64,000 nucleotides of DNA. Source: Dermatemys mawii (taxonomy: Eukaryota; Chordata; Testudines; Dermatemydidae). Positions 20,001 through 32,522 of this stretch are shown in pieces. The position numbers and the translations under genes are program-made. Numbering within the stretch: the stretch's first letter is position 1; the number at the start of each line of letters is the position of its first letter. The notes beneath the pieces were generated by a model. The model saw only the letters and a program-made list of their open reading frames with translations. It made no database searches and was not told the DNA's origin. The stretch is from NCBI GenBank assembly GCA_007922305.1, contig ML677333.1:14065364-14129363 (forward strand), written 5' to 3'.

Positions 20001-21306
20001 AACCTAATCCCTACTCCAAACAAAACAACAAGCCTTGCAAGAGAAACTCTATGCAGTTTAATTGTTGCAGATATAACTCTGTAGGTGCCAAATCTCAAGC
20101 AGATCTGTAGAGGGATAGTGGTGTGCATGTGATGATGGACAATGGGGCATGCTAACACTCTTGGAAATGTTACCCTTCTGGGTTAGTATGAGTATGATTT
20201 CTCAAATTGCATTCCAGCACACTCCCAGGGCACTGAAAGCCACTTCTCTTCACCCCAGGCCCCCAGGCCCTAGTTCACACCATCATTCTGGATCGCTGTT
20301 TTTCCTGGCTGGAAGATTGGACTTGAACTTTAAAAACAAATATCTGATGTGGCAGCAGGAAATGTTCTTCAGCTCATGGAGCCGTGGTGCAAAACTGCTG
20401 ATACACACTGGGCTGCACCTGTGGCCAGGTGCATCTGAGCTTTCTCTTTATTCCAAGTTGTTCATCAAAGTGAGTATGTTCTTCTTCATTTACAAAGGTT
20501 TTATTTTGTTTCCTCAAGCTCTTGCCGATCCCTCAAAATTGCCCCTTACTGGATACCTCTAACCCCAGAGGCTCATAGGCCTCCTACATTAAGGGCCCCA
20601 GTTTTATGACCAGTACTTGCTGGGATACTATTATGTTAAATAATATGAGAAGCCAAGGTCTCCTGAACTATAAGGTCCAGGCCATGCTCCCATCAGCTGG
20701 GTTTTTGTCAATATAAGTCTGATTCTCACTCTATTGGCTGGAGGGCTCGATTGCCTTTAAATTTGACTGGGGAATGCTATCGAGTCTTGAAGCCCACATA
20801 CTAAGCATAGTATGTAGCACAGTTATCTTCTAGTAGCCTGGAAACCAGGAGCAGCACCTGATCCCAGGTCTCCTTGTAGCTCTGCAGAGTGATTACTGAC
20901 AGAACACCAAGCAAATCCAGCTACCAGGTATTTCTGTTCCAGCATTTACTTCAGTGTACTGAGCAAGAATGTTGGTCTAGTATTCGACATGCTTTATTGA
21001 AGGAGGACTATTGAAAAATATATTGGGAAATAATTCAATGTGATACAGTCCAAGTCTGCAGTCCTTGCTCCCATTGATTGGAGCCTCGGGGAATGTGATG
21101 CTGAAATACATATTAGTGATACCGTGAAAATGCTGAACCAGTGGGTGATGGAAATATTTGAATGTTTTCAACTGAAACTATTGGCCCTTTAGACTGGGAT
21201 TTTCAAAGGCACTTGGGGCATTTGGATGATCAATTCTTGGAATTGGGCACCCAAGTCCCTTTTTCAGCTTTTAAAATTTCAGCCTTGATTATCACTGCAG
21301 TCCCTG
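20001..21306. other. Intergenic, no gene recognised
   Basis: At about 21190-21290, 'gggattttcaaaggcacttggggcatttgg...gggcacccaagtcccttttt' looks like a decayed palindromic repeat. The 137-codon frame at 20149-20562 has no recognisable feature. Confidence 0.45.
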
Positions 21307-21392
21307 GGTGTAGCTCAGAAGCTTGTCTCTTTCACCAACAGAAGGTGGCCCAATAAAAGATATTGCCTCATCCACCCTGTCCTTCTAATGGT
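21307..21392 (+). mobile_element. PLE-tail-like repeat, family B
   Basis: 'gtgtagctcagaagcttgtctctttcaccaacagaaggtggcccaataaaagatattgcctcatccaccctgtcc' matches the family B tails at 24.4 and 28.2 kb. See the finding on the second hammerhead-like family. Confidence 0.6.
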
Positions 21393-24310
21393 GCTGTGTC
21401 TAATATTATTAGTAACTGTGAATTTCCTTTTACTGACGTGCCAATGGTGGTCCATTACTCTAATTCTAAACACAGCATTTCTCATCAGATTTATTTTTGT
21501 GTGATGCTGAATTGCTGTAATCACAGATGCTGCTTTCAAATGAAAATAAAATGAAAGAATGTAAGCCATATGCGGCTCATTTGCAAAGTATCTGGCACAT
21601 ATTGGGCCCTATCTAATCTAAATAATATGTGTATTTGTTAAAGAGCAGGATTTGCCCTTTGCCTCCAGTGGACACATAGGAGTGGCTGCACACTGCAGTG
21701 AAAAAAACTAGTTTATGGAAACAAATTTGATATATTAAAAATGTTTTATATATCACCCCTATAAAAATAATGAAATCATCTTAGGAAGAATTCAATAGCA
21801 GATCAAACTTTACAGTGTGCATATATCTGATAGATCAGGATCCAGCTGGCTGACTGGATGACTTACTCATTTTATCCATAGTATCCCATACTGGCTGTAG
21901 ATTGGGGACCAGACTGGTGTTAACGAAACCAGCAGCCAACCTGCCAAATATTCATTTGAAGCCTATTTTTAAAATTCAGTGAGAGAAAGAAAGGAAGTGG
22001 CCAAATTAAAAATGGAAACAAACCATCTGAAAATGAGGGAGACAAAACCTAGAACTGCCTGGTTTAACTGGGCAATATTAAGAATGTGGGATTCAAACCA
22101 GAAATCTCTTAATTCATGAACTGGACTTACTGATATAAAGAGTCCTTTTGAAATCAGTAGCGATATCTGATCTAATGGAAATTAGAAGTAAAATTCTATC
22201 CATCCTCCATGCATTTACATAGTGAGGTTTTTTTTCTTTCATCCATATGCTGCAGTGCAGGTAATGTGGAATTGATGTAATGGGATTGCAATGCAATGCA
22301 ATGTTATAGAAAGCACCTATCTTTTCAGAAGTCAAAGCTGGGAAGAATGATGGCATTGTCTGGGTTGTTCCATTCACTTCCCCTCCACTTCAATCAAACA
22401 AATCCAGTACTAGCTGAGACTAGCCTGCTCCTTCTCAATGAATTTCAGCTTCCATTAAAATCTAGTTTATTCTTCCAGGTATCCTTCTTATTTAAATAGG
22501 TGAAAACCTGGAAAGTACCCTCTTGCCTAACAATCTTTGTCTCCAATGAAATCTTGTTCTACAGGCAACTCCCTGACAGCTGAAAGGTAAACTCTGATTC
22601 ATAGCCCTTCCCACCTCCATGCCCAGAAAAAACAGAGCTCTGTCTGAGAATAAAACTCAGCACAGATCACCACCACGATGAAAAAACTGCAGATCCAAAC
22701 TATTCACTCTTTCCTCTGTAGATTTAAAACATACAAAATATTATAAAAAGGTGCATTTTAATCTGCATGTCACCAACTCTGAAAGTAATGGTTTTGAAAT
22801 TGGAAGTGCCCCTCTAACCCCATTGGCAATTATACTGATAGCAAAATCAACACAAACTCTCAACTAGGTTGCCTCCAGCCATGCCATCTTAGGCTGTGAT
22901 TTTTTTCCCCAGCTCTGGACTGGACTGCAGCCATGTTTGGATGAGAACTCCAAGGAAAACTCAGGCGCTCCAGGAAGTGACATTCATTAGGCAGCCGTCT
23001 TGCCTATGAGTCAGAACTGGACCAATGCCACAGCCTAGTACTAGGAGGTACCATGTCAATGAAGGTGCTGGTTTTTGGATGAGAAACAGAGTGAACTTGC
23101 TAAGTAAGGCACCATTTACTCAGTAGCAAATTGGACCCAAATTTTAAAGCAGGATCCCTAGATTCAGTAGTATGTATGGAACTTCATTCAAACTTAAGAA
23201 ATTGAGGCTTTTAATGAATGAAGTAAGAAATTGAATAATACAGGCAGGACAATAGCCCCTGACTTCTTTATTTTGATATTAAATTCCTTGTATTTTATGC
23301 TGTCCCACACATTCTCAGTTGTTGATATGCCACAGATTTTAGCACTGATTGCATCATGACAGCACTTCTTCTGAGAAAAGCTAGACATTTTGTAGTTGGA
23401 GAGGGAGCAATTGGGGCTTTTGGCACCTGGGAGGGATGGGAAGGAGTTTAGGGTTATGGGATAGACAAATTAGACGGAGGTTTCTGCTGCACGATTGTAA
23501 TCTTTTCGGTTTAAAAAACTATCATCCCACTGAGATGAATGGGGTAGTTCACATTATTATTTGCTTTGGAGTAGCACCTGAAAGCCCTAAGTGAGAGCAG
23601 GGCCCATTGTGCTACACCTTGTACAAACATAGTGGGGAAAAGTTCCTGCCCAAAGAGTTTACAGTCTAAATCGATAAGATAGAGAAATTATGACAGTGGT
23701 ATTCTATGCAGGGGTGGAGGTAGCTTCCCCAGTCAAGAATACACCAAATTAAATTGCTGAGTGGGCATGGAGCACCAGCAGTAGCAATGTCTAGTGTGGG
23801 GTGGCTAGAGAGCAAGCCCTTTCACTACAATGCCATCTCCTGTGCCGCACACCCAACCCTATGGGGCCAGAGCCCCAGGCCAGGGTAAGTGTGGAAGGGC
23901 CTCACTCTCCAACCCCTCCCCTCCAATGGGGCCTCCCCTGTGCAGCAGGGTGGGAGAAGCGTATGTTTGCTGTTTTCTGCACCCTTGATTTCATGATTTC
24001 TGTGTGTGCAATTTAATTCATGCTAAAGCCACCTCTGGTTTTACTATCCCTGTTTTATAGCTGGGGAACTCAGTTTGCATGTCTTAGAGCTGTTCTTTCA
24101 AGCTGTCTGCAGCCTCAGACCACATTGCTTCAGTTAACCTCAAAAAATGTGAACCGAATGTATCTTCACAGCCATGAGGGCTGGAAACATACTATTTTAA
24201 AATAAAAGTTACCTTTTGGAGCCCAATTCTGTGGCAAATTTCATGGCTGCAGAATTATAGAATACTTGGGCCTTGGGCCTAACCTCTGTGGACATTAGAA
24301 TCTCATGAGA
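21393..24310. other. Intergenic, no gene recognised
   Basis: At 23590-23690, 'gggcccattgtgctacaccttgtacaaacatag...cctgcccaaagagtttacagtctaaatc' looks like an old dispersed amniote repeat. Nothing else recognised. Confidence 0.45.
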
Positions 24311-24404
24311 GTAGGAGGGTGAGGTAATCTCTTTTATTAGACCAACTGCAGTGAGAGTGACAAGCTTTTGAGCTTACACAGAGCTAGTCTTCTGGTCTGG
24401 GCTC
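24311..24404 (-). mobile_element. PLE-tail-like repeat, family B, minus copy
   Basis: The minus strand reads 'agctctgtgtaagctcaaaagcttgtcactctc...agttggtctaataaaagagattacctcaccc'. A second copy abuts it head to head at 24405. Confidence 0.6.
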
Positions 24405-24535
24405 TGTATACACTCAGAAGCATCTGTCTCTCACCAGTCAAAGTTGGTCCGATAAAAGATATTACCTTACGCAACTTTTCTCTCTAATATCCTGGGACCA
24501 ATGTGCCTACAACACCGCTGCATATTGGAATCTCA
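24405..24535 (+). mobile_element. PLE-tail-like repeat, family B, plus copy
   Basis: 'gctctgtatacactcagaagcatctgtctctcacc' then 'agttggtccgataaaagatattacctta' and 'ctctctaatatcctgggaccaatgtgcctac'. The end corresponds to the 'gactaacacggctac' end of the PLE tails at 37.6 and 40.5 kb. With 24311-24404 it forms an inverted pair. Confidence 0.6.
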
Positions 24536-25545
24536 TGCCATTTTTCATTAACCATCCCCATAGTTTTTACTTCAATCTGCTAACTCGTGAAAACTACAAA
24601 CTGCCTTGTCTTCACTAGGATTTTACCTTGTGTATGTTAACTTGTTAAAACCATACTTTTTTTTTGTAGCAAAGACAAGGCCTATAGTGAGGCCTGGCAG
24701 GGTCAGAGGGCCCAGGTACAGATGGATGTGGAAATTTAACTCTGAAATTTCAGACTTGCAGTTTGCAAAACAAACCAACCTTTGACCCTTAGGATTTCCT
24801 GGCATTCATTTTGTGTTGCACCATAACATTGTTGTGATGAGGTTTATGCCCCACCCTTGCAAATAAAGAGTTAACAGAGAGTTTGACTGAGATCCCAATT
24901 AGCCCATTCTGTGGCACCTGCATGGGAGACAGCTCATTAAGGATTCACCCAGTTGGGAAGTGGGTGGTTCTGATAAAGGAAGTACTGCAGGGGCAAGAGG
25001 GGAGAGCTGCAGTAGGGTGCTTATACCCTGGGAGTGGGGAGTACAAGGGAGAGGGGTTTCAGGTGGCTGCCAGAGTTGTTGAGATGGCTGGAGAAAGTTC
25101 CTTAGCAACATCCTGGGAAAAGCTGCATGGAGAGATGAACGTAGGACTGGAGGGCACAGCTGTACAACACGTGCCTGCACTTAGACAAAGGTAGGGAGCA
25201 GCCCAGTGAACCAGCAAGGGACCATAAGAAACAGACCCTAACTGCTTATTCCAAAAAGTCTAGACTGGAGCCCAGAGGGGAAGGTGAGCCTGGCTTCCCA
25301 AAATCCCCTCTCATTAGGGAAAGGACTCGAGCCCAGATGTGGTCTGAAGGCCTGCTATGTGGTCACCAAGGCCTTTAGGGTTTTGTTTGGATTGCCTTCT
25401 TCCCCTGGAAGGTGACTGAACTGAACGATGCAGAGTGCAGTAGAGCTAGAGTAGAGGGAATAGGAGGTGCGAGAGGCAAAAGACCCCCTCCAATACCACG
25501 AACTGAGGCTGGGTGTGCTATGGCAGTAGGATCAACTGCTTAAAA
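24536..25545. other. Intergenic, possibly an old LTR-derived repeat
   Basis: The stretch 24880-25500 has the GC-richer, A/G-biased texture of LTR or internal retroelement sequence ('ctgactggagcccagaggggaaggtgag', 'gaaaggactcgagcccag'). No paired ends were found, so the assignment is weak. Confidence 0.3.
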
Positions 25546-25590
25546 GTGTAATATATATCTCAGCAGAGGCAACTGAGATATATATTACAC
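25546..25590. repeat. Perfect 18-bp inverted repeat
   Basis: GTGTAATATATATCTCAG (25546-25563), a 9-base loop, then its exact reverse complement (25573-25590). It could extrude as a cruciform or be a very short MITE. Confidence 0.9.
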
Positions 25591-26768
25591 CCTTAACAGC
25601 ATTCTGGTCTGGAAACGTCTTGGGCTTTGGGATCCTCCAAGACGAAAGGCACTATCAAACGCAAAGCTATTTCCTGACTTGATAATGAGATATTTGAGAG
25701 AAGGGAAATGTTGAGTTGACCTTTGACGCTAGTTTGATTAGCTATTCCGCAGGGGCCTGTCTGCAAAGGCTGACATTTTATTTCATTGTTGTATTTTGCG
25801 GCAATTGCCTGAATTTAATTTTCTGCAGCCAGCTAATGAGAGTCAAAATATAATTTCTCTTCTACAGAATTAATGCTTGCTAAATTGGTGGTGGTGCAGC
25901 CACAAATATTTGATTGTGTAGCCATTGCTGTTTTGATGTGCTATTATGGAATAAATAATTATCCTAGCCTTACAGCAACAAACCATTTATGTTTCAGTAT
26001 TACAAAGCCACTATATTCATGAAGGAATCCAAGGGAATTTATGTGCCTGGTTATCATGATCATTATTCTGTGATACCCCTCAGCTGGTAATCTTCTGGAG
26101 GCAGACACGCTCCCCTTCACTTCTAAAGGACTTTCACATCTCCTGCTCTATGGAAATGGTGTTATTTATGCATTGAGTTGCTAAGGGCCATGAGGCGAGT
26201 GACAATTTAGAAACTGTGCTAGGGATCTGCATCAGCCTTGGAATACAGAGTCCTCCTTCTTTTCCTGTAATAAAGTCTTTTACTTAAATAGCACTTTCAT
26301 GCTGGGTCTCAATTTTCAGGGCACTTTAGCAGAAATAATACATAAAAGGCAAGTGCTATCTTACAGTACTGTAGATGTCACCAAGCCTTCCTTTATTTAA
26401 GGAGAGATGTAGCACTTCTCATCTCAAAAGACGCCATAGTCCCTCTACAAACTTTGTCCCACCACTTCACCCACCAATCAAGCACAGCCATGAGGCGGGG
26501 AGGTTTGAAACTGTTTAGCAGTCTACATTAAACAACAGTTTAGGTCAGGAAGCAAAGAACTCTGTACAAAGGAGGAACTGCTGTTAAAAATACCTCTGGA
26601 TTCTCTGTTCTGCTGCTTACCTATTTAAGTCTGTCACTGCCTAGCTAATTAAACAGCACCAGGTAGTGAAGTTCTACTTTGTCCCTGATGTGTATTGTTA
26701 ATTTCCTCTTTTTAGCACATGAATAGTCATAAAGGCAATGAAAGGAAGAAAACTACAGAAGAGCACAT
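25591..26768. other. Intergenic, AT-rich, possibly conserved noncoding
   Basis: The part at 25750-26080 is non-repetitive, AT-rich and dense in homeodomain-like motifs (ctaatgag, aataattat, tttaatttt). It contains one donor piece (25768-25788) and 26689-26728 contains the other donor of the templated insertion at 27794-27849. No gene. Confidence 0.4.
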
Positions 26769-26903
26769 AGGTGCTGGAACTAGGGGTTCTGAGATTGCTT
26801 CAGCACCCCCTGGATTGAAGTGGTTTCCATTAGATGCAAGCTTTACAGTCTGGGTCAATTGCTCACAGCACCCCCACAATAAAAATTGTTCCAGCACCCC
26901 TGG
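26769..26903 (+). mobile_element. Short MITE, 'GGTGCTGGAAC' family, copy 1
   Basis: The left end AGGTGCTGGAAC and right end 'gttccagcaccc' are inverted repeats. The interior, with 'cagcaccccctgg', 'ttgaagtggtttccat' and 'ctcacagcacccccac', matches the copy at 32523-32647. Confidence 0.75.
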
Positions 26904-27777
26904 AAGGGCAACTCTTACTCTGGTCCTGTGCTAATTCAGCAGCTTATTAAAGCTAGAAGAGAAAGTCCTAAGGCATGTTTCCCAGGACTCTGCACTGTCA
27001 CCAAACAAATATTAAGTTTAGTCTCTCTGCACTGGTGCCTCTGTCACCTAACTGACACTGAGAGGAGTTCTGTGCATGAGAACACTTGCAAAAAATTATC
27101 TGCTTCTAAGGGAAACAATGAGTCAGGTTTCTTCCCTTCCCCCATTCTCTTCTTTTTTTGTCTCAAGTAGCTGATGAAGCCAAGCTGACCTCTGGACTGA
27201 AAGAATGAATATTCTCGAAAGGCGTGGCAAAGGCTTACAATATTGGAATATCTTGTATCAGAGAGAGTCCTGTAGACAAAGAGCATTAGAAACAATGAAT
27301 CATTTCCTCTGTTTTCATCCCTGTCTGCTCAGCTAGTTAGGAAGAAATGAAGATCTGTCTGCGGGTGCATGGGGAATCCCAACCACAATGTCAGACACAA
27401 GCATGGCAGCCTCCCCTCACTTCAAAGGGTTCAGTCAGTATTGTATGGCATATGTCACCACTAGTCCAGACTGGCCTCTTGAGAGCATGCCTTTGATATG
27501 ATGGAATGGTTTGATAAGATGATGCCTCAGTAATGATAGCATTTGCCATCTATTAGTTTCCTTCATGAGAGCCTCCTGGTGCACTTTACGCATGCAGTGA
27601 ACAGATTAGTGATATACAACTGATGGACGTGATAATTGACAGAAGAGATAATTGACAGAAGCTGCATAAAGAGCTTACAATCTAAACCTTCTTGTATGGC
27701 TTTTAGCAGCACTGTTGCATTTGGGGGTACAGAGGGATACTGACCCAGGGTCAGTGGTTGGAGGCATTCGCCCTGTA
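26904..27777. other. Intergenic, no gene recognised
   Basis: Short open frames only. Nothing else seen. Confidence 0.45.
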
Positions 27778-27866
27778 GTGCACACAGGTGGGCTGACATT
27801 TTATTTCATTGACTGTTCATGTGCTAAAAAGAGGAAATTAACAATACACAGTGCACACAGGTGGGC
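27778..27866. repeat. Templated insertion flanked by a 17-bp duplication
   Basis: AGTGCACACAGGTGGGC occurs at 27777-27793 and again at 27850-27866. Between them is a 56-bp insert made of two pieces. 27791-27811 equals 25768-25788 (21 bases, direct). 27811-27850 is the reverse complement of 26689-26728 (39 of 40 bases). Short overlaps at the joints (GGC and G) look like microhomology. Confidence 0.85.
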
Positions 27867-28140
27867 AGAATCCCACTGAGGTGTGGTTGCTACAGGTAGG
27901 GGCATTGTGCTTTCTTTTCAGTGCCAGCCCCCATCCACCCCACCCCCTTCATATGTCTGGCACTATTAGTGATACTTACCTTCCCCCTCATGTTTACACA
28001 AGTACCTGCCTTCTAGGCTACCCCTGTAGGCAAAGAGCAGAAGACCCTCCCTGAGCCTCTTCCATCCACCCATCTTGCCCCATCATAGAGAGCTGTAATC
28101 TTGCCCTTAATAAAATGGCTGACATAATGAGAAGTGACAA
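27867..28140. other. Intergenic, no gene recognised
   Basis: Nothing recognised. Confidence 0.4.
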
Positions 28141-28236
28141 ATGGGTGAGGTAATATCTCTTATTGGGTCAACTTCTGTTGGTGCAAGAGTCTAGCTTCAT
28201 AGGGCTCTTCTTCAGGCCTGGGAAAGATTAAGTCAA
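28141..28236 (-). mobile_element. PLE-tail-like repeat, family B
   Basis: The plus strand reads 'gggtgaggtaatatctcttattgggtcaacttctgttggtgcaagagtctagctt...gggctcttcttcaggcctggg'. On the minus strand the element gives CTGAAGA, a stem-like 'agagccctatgaagct', then the GTTGG...AATAAGAG tail. Confidence 0.65.
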
Positions 28237-31200
28237 AGTGACTTAAGTATGAGTTGGGACAGATCGTTAACCATAAGGGGTTCACACATGCTGTAGTCTA
28301 GGAGACCACTTACAAGGAAGTGGACAATTGAGCAGAGCAGTCCATAGGGAGGGAAGGAGACAGAACCACAGGAAACAAAGGGAGTTGACTCATGGGAGAG
28401 CACTGGGGGGTAGTTTGTGGCTGAGTTTTGAGGAAGGCTGGGCAGGAGGAGAGGGAGGGTATTTGGAACACGGGGAAGGTTCTGGTCCTACGCTTTTCCC
28501 TCTTATTTAGAAAGAGGTGAAGTGAAAGCTGCCTGGAAATAAACAAACCTGTAGAGTAGCTGTTCACGTCTCACTCCCAGCTATTGTTTATAGAAAATCT
28601 GTGCAGACAGCTCAAGTGTGAGCTGCACAACAGCTCTTATCTATGAGGATTGGGGAATCTCTCTCTTACCGAGGGCACTCAGTCTGGGCACACAATTTCC
28701 GCTGACTGCAGCTGAGCCCTGCGTGCAGTCTGTGATAAGAGATCTGAAGTGTGGATAAGAGAGGCGACTCTAGTCCCAGGTAGAGAAACATCCTAAGTAT
28801 GCTCACCTTCTTCATCTTTGCCAGCCATACTTAACGTGCTGTAAAAACGTGTCACGTTTATGGGATATTTGGAGGTGGGGGAGGGGGGAGTCTTAAGAGT
28901 TAACCTACTGAATTAGGTTCTTCTATCCCTACTTTTCTAAACAGTTCTCAGGGGCTTTGTCACGTGGTCTTTTGTTGAAATAGGAACCTCAATGGTGTTT
29001 GTTCACTGCTTTGGCAATGTAGGGGAGAAGGTCTAATCTATAAGGGTAGATGGCATAGTAAGGGCCCATTCTCAGCTGCATGACACACATTTGAGCACAG
29101 CGATCATCAGCTGGTGCTGAACACACAGCCTTCAGCATCGAAAGCCCAAGTCCTTATCCCTTAAGCTAAAGGACTAGCTCTGGACTAGCAGGCTGTTCTT
29201 CTGTCAGCCACTAGAGGGGGACATGATCACATGTACCACTGTGTTACATGTGCGCGTGCATCCTTTCCATGGAAGTTTTATGTGTGCTTTGAGAAGTAAC
29301 TAGGTTTCCAGTTACCCAGCCGTGTGAAGTGCTGAGTATTGTCTTCTCCCACTGAAGCACCTCATCAAGTTGCTCAGTACCCCCCACAGAATGGGATCCT
29401 AAGTGAGGGCTCTCTTTCCAAATACAAACCTCTAGTGAAGAGCGGCACTAGCATCAGGTTCTCCAGATAAAAGGCAGTTGCCTTTGGAGCTGTTTTGCTA
29501 AATTTTGATGCAACCATGTGTCTTGCAATTAATGTCATCTTCTCCCAGGGAAATGAGGAGAAAGTCATTCTGGTTCCATGGAAACCAGGTAATAACAGAA
29601 AATGAAGCTTAAAGATGCATTATTTTTCAATCTGATCAAAAGTTGTGGAGCATGAATCTGCTTTCTCTTCGCCAAGCATTTCTGTGTGTAAAATCCAGGT
29701 GGGAGGAGGGGACAGGCATCATTAGAAAGCAAAAAGGAATTTTGTTTTATGGGATCGGATTGCTCAGGGGACTGGCATAGGAGATAGTGCCCCTGACCTC
29801 CAGGTCACAGATGAAAATCCAGCCCAGTTAGGGGTAGCTGACTAAAGTCACTAATATCTGATGGCTATTTAATGGACTATTTAGAATGGATTACTCATGT
29901 CGATCTAGGTCCTTGGGCATTGATGTCTGCCATAAAAACTATTTGCATCAGTTGGCACTGGCGTTGACAGTCTATAGAGACATCAAGAATTAAGGCACCG
30001 ATCCAAGCCTACTAAAATGAGTAGGCATCTTGGTTTCAGTGGATACTGGATTCAGCCTTAAATGGCCACACGCACAACAAGCGACTGTAGCTGATCCCTT
30101 CCTATCAAGCTAGACGCTAGAGAAACGCCGGCAGGGCATGGTGGAGAAGATTGCTGCCATTGTGATGTCTCTCTGTGGATAAGCAGAAAACATCATTCTC
30201 CAGGGTTGTTGATCTACTGCCTTTCATTAAGCATGAATTGTACCTTTAAGGGAGTGGTTGAGTGTTATGTCTAGCTCTGTTTGTTTTTGAGCTAGCTACA
30301 GTAAAGAGTGACTGTTTCTGGAACTCTTTCAAAGCCTGTATTTGTTATGTGCTCCCACTGTCATATGTGCCTGAAGAGCTAGACAGTAAATCCAGAGCGC
30401 CCACATGTCTAGAGCTCTGGGGAAGGGTGTGCTACAGGATCAGCTCTGGTCCAGGAGAGCCAAGGCAGCTGGGCTGTGAGATCCCTTCGTGGGAATGGGA
30501 CAAGAGATGGAGCCCATGCCCAGGAAATGTGCCAGAGAGCGAGGCGAGAGACAGTGCTGCAGCCTGCTCAGACTCAGGGACGTTTGAGAGCACATGGGAT
30601 GAGCCTGTTAGGACTCAAACACCGCAGCCTGGCAAGTGTCCAGCTGGGGGAGCTCTGCCAGGGCTGTGTGACAGCCATTGACCTTAAGGAGGTTTGGGCT
30701 TGTTTTTGAACCCAAGACCTCCCTCATGGCAGCCATTAGCACTTTCAGCATAACATGGGGAGGCAGGTAGGTACGTGTGGACAGGGCTGTGCATGCAGAT
30801 GTGGACACAGGCATTTTTTAGGAAAAAATAATCTTGTGAAAAATTGTCCTCCGGAAACTGCCTTATAGGTGTCTAGGTAAAAATATATTTACTGTTCTAC
30901 TAACCAACTCACTATCTCAGCACACTAAAAAATATATTTCAGTTTAGCAAATATTTCGATTATATTTTAAAAGCATTTTTAATAAAGTAGAAATATTTGC
31001 CCACCTAAAATGTTATGGTGGTTCTCCTTTGCTCCTCCCCAATCTCCTCTCCTGCCCATACTTTTTTTTTTAACAATATATTTCCGTGGCATTTTTTCAG
31101 TTTATATGCCAAATAGCATTGTCTTTGACAAATACCTTTTTAGGTTGGCAATATCTGCTCTCTTTGACCTAACAGGCCGCTATGGTGCTGTTTTCATGCC

Positions 31201-31697
31201 TTTCCTTTGGAAGGGCTTCATACATCCCTTTTCTAGAATGCAAGGCGTGAAGGGACTACCCGATCCTCTGGTCTGGCTCTCTGTATATCACAGACCACCA
31301 GCGTCCACACACACAACCCAACAACTGAAATTGGATCAAAGTATTACAGCCCACAGGAGACTAGACTATTATGTGCCATAGGCGGAGACTAGGTGGGACT
31401 GAGGTGCACCAGTGCCTGATGTTCCCCCCATCCCTTGGTGACAGGCCAATGATTAAGTGAAAGATGCCCCAATAATCCTGGCAAGTGACTCTCCGATGCT
31501 GCAGAGTTCTTGTCTGAAGTGTTATTTGATCACTACATGGGCTCCAGTCCTGGAAGCTGCTCCATAGGGGCAGAATGCTGCATCTCACAGAGCCCAAGTG
31601 ACTTACAAAGGGCTAACTAGCCTGGAGAAGCTTGCAGGGTAAGAGCCTTAAATACTACGATGATAGTGTATCAAACCCTGAACTAGATGCTATAAAA
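28237..31697. other. Intergenic, no gene recognised
   Basis: Several 60-140-codon open frames (28310-28567 minus, 30262-30681 plus) lack family signatures. Nothing else recognised. Confidence 0.45.
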
Positions 31698-31826
31698 CAG
31701 CAGTTTTCAACCTGTGGTCCGCGGAGCTCTGGGGTTCCACAGACTGTCAAAGATTTCCAAAGGGGTCCGCACCTCCATTTGAAATTTGTAGGGGGTCCAC
31801 AAATGAAAAAAGGTTGAAAACCACTG
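31698..31826. mobile_element. hAT MITE with 8-bp target duplication
   Basis: 129 bp with ends CAGCAGTTTTCAACC and GGTTGAAAACCACTG. Flanks CTATAAAA (31690-31697) and CTATAGAA (31827-31834) match at 7 of 8 bases. The interior has 'tgtggtccgcgga' and 'gggggtccacaaatg'. Confidence 0.88.
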
Positions 31827-32522
31827 CTATAGAAAGATCCCTGGCATCTGCCTTTTGCATGTGTGCTTTGCAAATATTTCCACAGCTTAAGGAAGATGTC
31901 TAAAAATAAGAAGATTGCTGACCCTTGAGGCAGTAATGGAGCCAATGGGGCACCCAGGAAATCTGCTTTGCTGCTTAAGCTATTATTAAATCAATGGAGA
32001 GGGAGGCCTTCTTCAGAGCTATAGTGCCATGTCTTGCCTGTTGATTATTTTGTTTTCTTCAGTCTAGTAAAATGACCTGCTTGATGAATTCCGGGGGAGC
32101 TGTCAGAAGGGGGTCCCCCGACCTCCTGTAGTCCTGCTTAGACAGGCTCCCATATTACAGAGGCCAGGTGAGGGAGGCCGGCTTCAGCTCTCATTAGAGC
32201 CCATCAGCGCCACTCTTGCGAGCTGACCGCACTGTCTGTACAGCAGGTGCCTGCATGGCAGTGTAACCTGCTGCTTCTCAGTTGTCTGGCTGCCCTAAAG
32301 GTCCTGTTCCAGAATCCTGCTAAAATCAAAGGGAAGAGTCCCACGGCACAGTCAGCTCTGGATCAGGTGCTAGCTTTCGCTTACTTGATTGGTTGGTTTG
32401 TTAAGGTGGAGCTGCTTTGCCTCATGCAGGCTGAAGTGACATCTCAAACCAGACACTTTCCTTTACATTCGCCTTAGACAAAACCAGCCAGACTGCTTGG
32501 CAGGTTGGTGGGGGCGGGGGAC
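31827..32522. other. Intergenic, no gene recognised
   Basis: Nothing recognised. Confidence 0.45.

Noticed and set aside
20149..20562. 137-codon open frame as a possible host exon
   Set aside because: No recognisable domain, no splice-site pattern and no conserved motif; consistent with chance.
30262..30681. 139-codon open frame as a possible host exon
   Set aside because: The translation has no recognisable domain and an overlapping frame is equally open.
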